From Acidimicrobiia bacterium (lineage in GTDB: Bacteria; Actinomycetota; Acidimicrobiia; Acidimicrobiales; Ilumatobacteraceae): a DNA stretch of 7,470 bases. The stretch lies in contig RHCK01000077.1 of NCBI GenBank assembly GCA_010030605.1, forward strand, positions 1-7,470, written 5' to 3'. Under the pieces are notes generated by a model. It worked only from the letters and a program-made list of their open reading frames with translations. It did no database searches and had not been told where the DNA came from. Positions within the stretch are counted from its first letter, which is position 1. Each line of letters opens with the position of its first letter. Shown piece by piece: positions 1 to 4,964 of the stretch. The position numbers and the translations under genes are program-made.

Positions 1-1192
1 CCGGTTCTGACGCCATTGGCGGTGGACCCGGCGCACCCGTTTCCGTACGTGTCGAATTTGGCGTTCAGCATCGCGGCCATGATCCGCGACGATGCGACGG
101 GCGAAGAGCGTTTCGCCCGAGTGAAGGTGCCAACCCTGTTCCCTCGTCTCTACGAGATTCCGGGCACGGCGAAGTTCGTGCCGGTGGAAGAGATCATCGT
201 GGCCCAAATGACCACTTTGTTTCCCGGGATGACGGTCAGCCGAGCCACGACCTTTCGCATCACGCGCAACGCCGACCTCACGTTGGAGGACGAGGACGCC
301 GACGATCTTCTGCAAGCCGTCGAAATGGAATTGCGTCGACGCCGATTCGGCCGCGCCGTGCGATTGGAACTCGACGCCCGCGCCGACGCCGAAATGCGTC
401 ACTTGCTCATGGAAGAGCACGATCTGACGGATCGAGACGTGATCGAGGTCGAGGGTCTCATCGACCTCACCTGTCTGATGCAGATCCATTCGATTGATCG
501 CGCCGAACTGAAGGACGACCCGTGGCAGCCGGTGACGGCCGGTCGCCTCGCGGCTGCCGAGGAATCCGACCGTTCGATCTTCGCCGTACAGCCGCAATGT
601 CGAGTACAAACGATTGCTGGTGGCCCCGGACCACCTTCGGCGTCGCCTCCTCGATTTGATCGACAACGAGGCCGCCCACGGCGATCGGGGAGTCGTCACG
701 ATCAAGGTGAACTCGCTGGCCGATCCCGAGATGATCGAGCATCTGTACGCCGCGTCACAGGCCGGAACTCGGGTGGACTTGGTGGTGCGAGGCATTTGCT
801 GCCTGCGGGCCGCGGTGCCCGGACTCAGCGAGAACATCAGGGTGCGATCGGTGCTGGGTCGGTACTTGGAGCACTCGCGCATCTTCCGATTCGCCAATGG
901 CCAAGGAACGGGGCAACCGTTGCATCTCATCGGCTCGGCCGACTTGATGGGTCGCAACCTCGATCGTCGGGTGGAGGTGCTGACTCCGTTGGTTCACCCT
1001 CGCCATCAGGATTGGCTGGACCACACCCTGCGGGTGATGCTGGACGCGGAATCGCCAGCCTTCGAAATGGCGTCCGATGGCGCTTGGGTGCGCGTGGGGC
1101 CGGCCAGTTTCGAACCCCACCCCCAGCGGCGGCTCTACGAGTGGGCCTCGGCTCAGCAGACCCGCCGCACTCATCTGCGCACCGGTTCGTGA
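1..1192 (+). pseudogene. ppk1: Polyphosphate kinase (PPK1), 5'-partial, with internal deletion and frame change
   Basis: PPK1 makes polyphosphate from ATP through a phosphohistidine intermediate. From position 1 the first frame reads PVLTPLAVDPAHPFPYVSNL, a PPK1 hallmark roughly 130 residues into the family, so the start lies upstream of the window. This frame stays PPK1-like to SIFA (574-585). The match then jumps to another frame at YSRNVEYKRLLVAP (587-628) and runs to a TGA at 1190-1192. The second part keeps VRGICCLR and RYLEHSRIF, whose His (872-874) corresponds to E. coli His592. Compared from memory with E. coli PPK, about 160 residues are missing between the parts, including the LKxHAK segment with His435 and the HIGTGN segment. 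The product as written could not be active. Both flanks are otherwise undamaged, so this is either a recent deletion or an assembly collapse. A gene caller would report a chimeric ORF running to 1446 in the first frame; everything after about 586 in that frame is not PPK. The family assignment is very sure; true pseudogene status is not. Confidence 0.85.
574..595 (+). other. Deletion/frame-change junction inside ppk1
   Basis: The first frame encodes SIFA up to 585, where PPK1 proteins normally continue with a segment like AIREGDVLxHHPYDSF. The second frame encodes YSR from 587, where the family reads (S/T)GYSR just before the C-terminal domain. The join therefore lies within a few bases of 583-589, and the lost length is not a multiple of three. 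I see no long repeat at the join that would explain the loss by slippage, although short microhomology cannot be judged without the missing sequence. Confidence 0.75.
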
Positions 1193-1445
1193 ATTTCGCC
1201 CGAACCGTATTCGGTCATCTATTCCGCTCACCTGGCGCACTCAAAGGATTTGGTATAGGACTCGTCGTTCACTTGACTATGTGGGTGAGTGGCCGGAACT
1301 CGAAATTCATTCTCAAAGTTGATGTGGCGAGAGATTGTTGTGCCGGCATTCTGATTGACTTCATCCGTAGGAAAAGATGTTCTCGACATCTCGGATTCAT
1401 GACCCGAGGCGCGCGTCACTGGTCGATTCGAATGAGAGGAAGATG
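1193..1445. other. Intergenic region between ppk1 and the first phoU
   Basis: This stretch of about 250 bases has no convincing coding content. It holds a weak 5-base inverted repeat just after the ppk1 stop (CCGAA 1200-1204, TTCGG 1210-1214) with no T-tract, so it is a poor terminator candidate. It also holds a single GTTCAC (1267-1272), a TTGACT (1355-1360) without a good -10 at standard spacing, a short palindrome AGATGT-N5-ACATCT (1375-1391) and an 8-base palindrome ATTCGAAT (1426-1433). A promoter for phoU is expected here because the gap is long, but I cannot place it with confidence. Confidence 0.5.
1437..1440 (+). promoter_or_regulatory. Ribosome binding site of the first phoU
   Basis: AGGA, within the purine run GAGAGGAAG at 1434-1442, lies 5 bases before ATG 1446. 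It favours 1446 over the adjacent in-frame ATG at 1443, which would leave only 2 bases. A further in-frame ATG at 1377 also has an AGGA (1369-1372) in front of it and would add 23 residues. Confidence 0.6.
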
Positions 1446-2186
1446 ATGGAAGAGACACGCAGGTCCTTTGACAAGGAACTGAATGATGTGCAACAAGAGC
1501 TCGTCCGTATTTCAATCGGTGTCGCCGAGAGCATTCCGAAGTGCACCAACGTTCTGATCGAACGGGATTTGTCGACCGCAGAGGCGATGATATTGGCTGA
1601 CGACGACGTCGATGCTCGAATCATCGATCTGGAAGATCGGTGCATCCAAATGTTGGCCCTACAGGCCCCCGTGGCCGGCGAACTTCGTCAAGTGATTGCG
1701 GCGTTGAAGATCTGTGCGGAAATCGAGCGCTCGGCGGATCTAGTGGTGAACATCTGCAAGGCGGCCCGTCGCATTTACGGACATGAGTTCGATCCAAACC
1801 TTCGAGAACTCGTACTGAAGATGTCGGACCAAGCTCGGCACCTGTTCAGCGAAGCAGCCAGCGCGTACCGCGATGCCGATGCATCGAGGGCGGCTGCTAT
1901 CGACGATATGGACGCATTCCTCGACGATCTTCAACGACAGTTCATTCAGGCGATTTTCGAATCGCACGCTGGTGGAAACATTGACTTGCAGGTCGCCATC
2001 CAGTTGGCAGTCGTGGCGCGCTTTTACGAACGAATCGGCGACCATGCTGTGAACATGGGAGAAAAGGTTCGCTTTCAGGTCACCGGATGGTTGCCCGAAC
2101 AATCCGGGGCGGCCCGACATCTCGAACGAGCCACCCAGGGCTCGACCACGGTGGGTGAGGTTGGTTCCCTCAAGGAAAACAGATAA
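1446..2186 (+). CDS. phoU: PhoU-family phosphate signalling protein, copy 1
   Basis: PhoU proteins are cytoplasmic all-helical regulators that link phosphate transport by Pst to the sensor kinase and lower Pho signalling when phosphate is plentiful. The 246-residue product has the usual length and two PhoU repeats. Each repeat carries a metal-binding type ExxxD motif: ERSADLVVNI (about residues 94-103) and ERIGDHAVNM (about 193-202). The first motif reads ERSAD where many PhoU proteins have ERIGD. I chose ATG 1446 because the family normally begins just before the RxxFxxEL helix and the AGGA spacing is good; starting at 1377 would add 23 residues unlike PhoU. The gene follows ppk1 by about 250 bases and precedes a second phoU by 139 bases. 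It seems to be transcribed separately from that second copy, because a PHO-box-like promoter lies between them. The family is certain; what divides the work between the copies is unknown. Confidence 0.9.
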   Translation: MEETRRSFDKELNDVQQELVRISIGVAESIPKCTNVLIERDLSTAEAMILADDDVDARIIDLEDRCIQMLALQAPVAGELRQVIAALKICAEIERSADLVVNICKAARRIYGHEFDPNLRELVLKMSDQARHLFSEAASAYRDADASRAAAIDDMDAFLDDLQRQFIQAIFESHAGGNIDLQVAIQLAVVARFYERIGDHAVNMGEKVRFQVTGWLPEQSGAARHLERATQGSTTVGEVGSLKENR

Positions 2187-2198
2187 ACCATCTTCCGA

Positions 2199-2231
2199 GT
2201 TCACTGTTCGTTCATCGCGCGTTCACGTCAC
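2199..2231 (+). promoter_or_regulatory. PHO-box-like operator: three tandem 11-base GTTCA units
   Basis: Three head-to-tail 11-mers start at 2199 (GTTCACTGTTC), 2210 (GTTCATCGCGC) and 2221 (GTTCACGTCAC). Each opens with GTTCA and they abut exactly. Actinobacterial PHO boxes, bound by PhoP or RegX3-type regulators, are tandem 11-base direct repeats of roughly G-T/G-TCAYYY type, so both sequence and period fit. The array ends directly before a -10-like hexamer and upstream of the phoU2-senX3-regX3 genes, which implies autoregulation by the regulator encoded at 4210-4920. Repeat structure is seen directly; the binding protein is inferred. Confidence 0.72.
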
Positions 2232-2232
2232 C

Positions 2233-2238
2233 TATGCT
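2233..2238 (+). promoter_or_regulatory. Candidate -10 element for the phoU2 operon
   Basis: TATGCT matches 4 of 6 positions of TATAAT and lies one base after the third GTTCA repeat. The operator units would therefore occupy the -35 region, as in activator-dependent Pho promoters. Transcription would begin around 2245 and leave a leader of about 80 bases. The hexamer also sits inside the small palindrome CACCT-N6-AGGTG (2229-2244). No start-site data are available. Confidence 0.45.
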
Positions 2239-2261
2239 CAGGTGCAAGGTCACCGATTTAT

Positions 2262-2321
2262 GTTCGTTCATGATGGGTTCTCAAAAAATTGGTTCTCCCA
2301 ATTGTCCGCGGGAGAACGAAC
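2262..2321 (+). promoter_or_regulatory. Structured leader with two competing hairpins over the phoU2 ribosome binding site
   Basis: GTTCTCCC (2292-2299) is perfectly complementary to GGGAGAAC (2310-2317) with a 10-base loop. GTTCGTTC (2262-2269) is perfectly complementary to GAACGAAC (2314-2321). The two right arms overlap at 2314-2317, so both stems cannot form fully at once. The short-loop hairpin buries GGGAG (2310-2314), the only Shine-Dalgarno-like sequence before ATG 2326. This suggests a translational switch, but the same sequences may simply be further GTTC-type protein sites in DNA. Confidence 0.4.
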
Positions 2322-2325
2322 CTAG

Positions 2326-3057
2326 ATGAGCCGTGCCGCACATGAGGAACTCGCTGATCTGCGTTCCGAGGTGCTTCGTGTTTCCGCGAATCTGATCGAA
2401 AGTATTCCCCGCGCGGCACAGATTCTGTTGGATCAGGACTTGGAGGGCGCCGAGTACCAAATCCTCGCGGACGACGAATTCGACATGCGGACGATGGTGC
2501 TCGAGGAACGATGCATCGCGCTCATGGCTCTTCACGCTCCGGTGGCCAGTGAGCTTCGGCACGCCGTGACCATCATGAAAATGTCGGCCGATCTCGAAAG
2601 GTCGGCCGATTTGGTGGTGAACATTTGCAAGGTGTCGCGTCGAATTCACGGCCATGAATTGGATGCGAAATTACGTGGTTTGATCGCACGAATGGGCCAA
2701 CAAGCCCAGAGCCTCTTCAAACATTCGTTCGAGGCCTATGCGGATCTCAACCTTCCGGTGGCCAAGGCGGTCGACGACATGGATTTGTTCCTGGACTATC
2801 TGCACAAGCAGTTCATCCAGGCCATCTTCGAGTCCCACAGTGCCGGTCACATCGATCTTCCGATCGCCGTACAAATGGCCATCACCGCACGGTTCTTCGA
2901 GCGCATTGGCGATCACGCCGTGAACTGCGCGCACTTCGTGCAGTTCCTGATCACCGGGCATCTCCCACCGGCCGGCGACCATCGTCGCGGTGGTCGCGGT
3001 GGCTCCGATCTGACGCCCATCGGTGGCATCCCTCTACCCGTGACGGAGGCCCGATGA
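2326..3057 (+). CDS. phoU: PhoU-family phosphate signalling protein, copy 2
   Basis: This 243-residue protein is a clear paralogue of the upstream PhoU. Both share the two-repeat layout, ERSADLVVNICK in the first repeat (about residues 91-102) and ARFFERIGDHAVN in the second (about 187-199), plus the stretch FIQAIFESH. The tails differ: this copy ends in a Gly/Arg-rich, probably disordered segment with RRGGRGG encoded by a 9-base tandem duplication at 2984-3001. The stop codon overlaps the next start (ATGA at 3054-3057), so translation is probably coupled to the sensor kinase. That supports a direct role in controlling the kinase, as known for PhoU with PhoR and for PhoY with SenX3. The start at 2326 has only a GGGAG 11 bases upstream, inside a hairpin, so initiation may be weak or regulated. 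Confidence 0.9.
   Translation: MSRAAHEELADLRSEVLRVSANLIESIPRAAQILLDQDLEGAEYQILADDEFDMRTMVLEERCIALMALHAPVASELRHAVTIMKMSADLERSADLVVNICKVSRRIHGHELDAKLRGLIARMGQQAQSLFKHSFEAYADLNLPVAKAVDDMDLFLDYLHKQFIQAIFESHSAGHIDLPIAVQMAITARFFERIGDHAVNCAHFVQFLITGHLPPAGDHRRGGRGGSDLTPIGGIPLPVTEAR
2984..3001. repeat. 9-base tandem duplication in the phoU2 tail
   Basis: GTCGCGGTG occurs twice head to tail (2984-2992, 2993-3001). It encodes part of the RRGGRGG segment in the divergent C-terminal tail, after the PhoU fold ends. Confidence 0.7.
3045..3049 (+). promoter_or_regulatory. Ribosome binding site of the sensor kinase
   Basis: GGAGG lies 4 bases before ATG 3054, within the end of the phoU2 coding region. It supports this start and coupling through the 4-base ATGA overlap. 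Confidence 0.7.
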
Positions 3058-4199
3058 TCACCGTCGTCGTGGCGATCGTTGCTCTGCTCTTGGGGGCTGC
3101 ATTGGGGTTCCGTCGGGCAAAACTCGACGCGCCCACAGTGTCAGCGACTCCGGAGCCTTCCATCGAGTCGAAGGCCGACGTCGACTCCATGCCGGAGGTG
3201 AGAGCAGCCCTCGATTCGTTGTCGGTGGGGGTCGTGGTGGCTTCGGCAAGTGGAAACATCATTTTTCGGAACACGCCGTCGAAAGGACTCACGGGGGAGG
3301 TTCACTCCGACGTTTTGGTGGATGAAGCGGTGGATGTGCACCTACGTGGGGCCCTCGATGGTCAGATTCGTCGCCAGGTGCTCGATCTCTTCGGACCACC
3401 GCGCAAGGTCGTGGCCGTGTCCGCCACTCCCTTGTCGACCGGTGGTGCCATCGCCATGATCGAGGACATCACCGAACGTTCGTTGGTCGACGCGGTGCGC
3501 ACCGACTTCGTGGCAAACATCAGCCACGAGCTGAAGACTCCCGTGGGGGCTATCGCCGTTTTGGCCGAGGCACTATCCGATGAAGATGATCTCGATGTAA
3601 TTCACCGGTTGTCCGGCAAGATGGTCGACGAAGCTGTGCGCGTTGGACGCACCATCGATGATTTGCTCGAACTCTCTCGCATCGAGTTGGGTGGAGAAGC
3701 GGTGAAGGACGCGGTGAGCGTGAGCATGGTCATCGCGGAAGCGGTTGATCGAGCCAGATCGTTGTCCGAACGACGAGCAATCGATATTCAATCAATCGAG
3801 GCGAGCGATCGAATGAAAGTTTTGGGCGATCGTCGACAACTGGTTTCCGCACTGGGCAACCTCGTCGAGAACGCGGTGAAGTACTCCGAACGAGGTTCGA
3901 AGGTGGAAGTGTCGGCACACACCGATGGCACCTGGGTTCGATTCACCGTGCGGGACTACGGGATGGGAATCCCCACCCGGGACATCGATCGCATTTTCGA
4001 ACGTTTCTACCGAGTCGATCGGGCGCGTTCGCGCGAAACCGGAGGTACCGGACTTGGGCTGGCCATCGTGCGGCACGTGGCCACGAACCACGGCGGAGAA
4101 GTCTCGGTGAGCAGCGTCGAAGGCGAGGGTTCGACCTTCGTACTGAAGGTTCCCGCCGCCCCGGGACTCGTGATGACATCGATGTCGGAAGCCGGATGA
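3054..4199 (+). CDS. senX3: SenX3/PhoR-type sensor histidine kinase
   Basis: The 381-residue kinase autophosphorylates in low phosphate and passes phosphate to its partner regulator. An N-terminal hydrophobic helix (about residues 2-19) is the only obvious membrane segment. A degenerate PAS-like domain follows (about 52-142), with no periplasmic sensor domain, so the signal is probably sensed inside the cell or through PhoU/Pst. The catalytic core is complete: H box DFVANISHELKTPVG with His158, N box NLVENAVKYS (269-278), G1 DYGMGIP (301-307), F box IFERFYRVD (314-322) and G2 GGTGLGLAIV (330-339). The core reads very much like mycobacterial SenX3, notably VANxSHELKTPVGAxAxLAEAL. The start overlaps the phoU2 stop, and the regulator gene follows 10 bases after the stop. 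Function is firm at family level; phosphate as the signal is inferred from PhoU linkage and the SenX3 match. Confidence 0.93.
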   Translation: MITVVVAIVALLLGAALGFRRAKLDAPTVSATPEPSIESKADVDSMPEVRAALDSLSVGVVVASASGNIIFRNTPSKGLTGEVHSDVLVDEAVDVHLRGALDGQIRRQVLDLFGPPRKVVAVSATPLSTGGAIAMIEDITERSLVDAVRTDFVANISHELKTPVGAIAVLAEALSDEDDLDVIHRLSGKMVDEAVRVGRTIDDLLELSRIELGGEAVKDAVSVSMVIAEAVDRARSLSERRAIDIQSIEASDRMKVLGDRRQLVSALGNLVENAVKYSERGSKVEVSAHTDGTWVRFTVRDYGMGIPTRDIDRIFERFYRVDRARSRETGGTGLGLAIVRHVATNHGGEVSVSSVEGEGSTFVLKVPAAPGLVMTSMSEAG

Positions 4200-4203
4200 G
4201 GAG
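4198..4203 (+). promoter_or_regulatory. Ribosome binding site of the response regulator
   Basis: GAGGAG overlaps the TGA stop of the kinase gene (4197-4199) and lies 6 bases before ATG 4210. This is a strong site that fixes the start. Confidence 0.7.
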
Positions 4204-4209
4204 CTGACC

Positions 4210-4920
4210 ATGGGAATGCAAACAGTGCTGTTGGTGGAGGACGAGGAAAGCTTCATCGACGCATTGACCGTGGGATTGAAGAAGGAAGGCTTCCGCGTGG
4301 AGGTGGCTCGCGACGGAATGGAAGCCTTGACCAAGTTCGACACCACTCAACCCGATCTTGTTCTTCTCGATGTCATGTTGCCGAAGATTTCCGGTATCGA
4401 CGTGTGTCGTCAGTTGCGCAAGAAGACTCAGGTGCCGATCATCATGGTCACGGCCAAGGGCGCCGAGATCGACACGGTGGTCGGGCTCGAGGTGGGCGCC
4501 GACGATTACATCACGAAGCCGTATCGACTGCGCGAGTTGGTCGCTCGCATGCGGGCCGTCCTGCGACGCGTCTCCAATGAGTCGACGACGACGGTCGCCG
4601 ATCTCGATGGCAACACATTGATTGTTGGCGAAGTGATCCTGGATCCGGATCAGCACAAAGTGCTCGTTCGAGGATCCGAGGTGTCGATGCCTCTGAAAGA
4701 ATTCGAGTTGCTGCACCTTCTGCTGGCGAATGCTGGTCGCGTCCTGCCACGAGAGACCTTGATCGATCGGGTGTGGGGTACCGATTACGTGGGTGACACC
4801 AAGACCCTCGATGTTCACATCAAGCGACTCCGCGCCAAGGTGGAGGACGACCCGGCCACACCCTCGCGAATCGTCACCATTCGCGGTCTCGGCTACAAGT
4901 TCGAACGCTCCAAGGCCTGA
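4210..4920 (+). CDS. regX3: RegX3/PhoB-type response regulator (OmpR family)
   Basis: This 236-residue DNA-binding regulator is the expected partner of the kinase encoded just upstream. The receiver domain (about 4-118) has the acidic pair Glu10-Asp11, phosphoacceptor Asp54 in LLDVMLP, Thr81 in IIMVTA and Lys103 in TKPY. The C-terminal winged helix (about 135-233) includes PLKEFELL, DRVWGTDYVGDTKTLDVHIK and IRGLGYKFE. That block is almost word for word the RegX3 signature of mycobacteria, which supports the name more strongly than a general PhoB label. In relatives, the phosphorylated form activates phosphate-starvation genes through direct-repeat PHO boxes. The three GTTCA units at 2199-2231 are therefore a plausible target, giving feedback on its own operon. 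A GC-rich inverted repeat follows the stop and may end the transcript. Confidence 0.95.
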   Translation: MGMQTVLLVEDEESFIDALTVGLKKEGFRVEVARDGMEALTKFDTTQPDLVLLDVMLPKISGIDVCRQLRKKTQVPIIMVTAKGAEIDTVVGLEVGADDYITKPYRLRELVARMRAVLRRVSNESTTTVADLDGNTLIVGEVILDPDQHKVLVRGSEVSMPLKEFELLHLLLANAGRVLPRETLIDRVWGTDYVGDTKTLDVHIKRLRAKVEDDPATPSRIVTIRGLGYKFERSKA

Positions 4921-4928
4921 TCGGGCTC

Positions 4929-4948
4929 ACCGGGCCGGTTCGCCCGGT
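4929..4948 (+). terminator. Possible terminator hairpin after regX3
   Basis: ACCGGGC (4929-4935) and GCCCGGT (4942-4948) form a perfect 7-base GC-rich stem with a 6-base loop, 8 bases after the regX3 stop. There is no immediate T-run; the nearest is TGTTTT at 4958-4963. It is thus a weak or Rho-assisted terminator candidate, placed directly against the next promoter. Confidence 0.4.
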
Positions 4949-4952
4949 CACC

Positions 4953-4958
4953 TAATCT
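4953..4958 (+). promoter_or_regulatory. -10 element of a likely leaderless promoter for the transporter gene
   Basis: TAATCT has the TAnnnT form and ends 6 bases before GTG 4965, the spacing expected if transcription starts at the G of the start codon. No Shine-Dalgarno sequence precedes this GTG. Leaderless mRNAs of this kind are common in actinobacteria. I see no recognisable -35; that area is taken up by the hairpin at 4929-4948. Confidence 0.55.
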
Positions 4959-4964
4959 GTTTTC

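Noticed and set aside
1200..1214. Inverted repeat CCGAA/TTCGG after the ppk1 stop as a terminator
   Set aside because: The stem is only 5 bases and no T-run follows, too weak to call.
1213..1243. TCA triplets spaced 13 bases apart (1215, 1228, 1241)
   Set aside because: The shared core is only three bases and the period does not match the 11-base PHO repeat, so chance is a good explanation.
1267..1290. Possible PHO box upstream of the first phoU
   Set aside because: Only one GTTCAC unit is present (1267-1272), with no second unit 11 bases away. It does not meet the direct-repeat standard seen at 2199-2231.
586..1446. Open frame continuing the N-terminal ppk1 part for about 286 more codons
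   Set aside because: It is the wrong frame for PPK1 after the join. Its translation is low-complexity Arg/Gly/Ser-rich sequence, while the real PPK1 C-terminal domain is read in the neighbouring frame over 587-1192.
1..1446. Programmed frameshifting in ppk1
   Set aside because: A frameshift alone would leave the protein continuous. Here a conserved internal block of the family is absent as well, so deletion or assembly loss is the simpler reading.
3943..4818. 291-codon open frame on the minus strand
   Set aside because: It lies antisense to the response regulator and the end of the kinase gene, both complete and strongly recognisable. The translation is His/Arg-rich and matches nothing I know.
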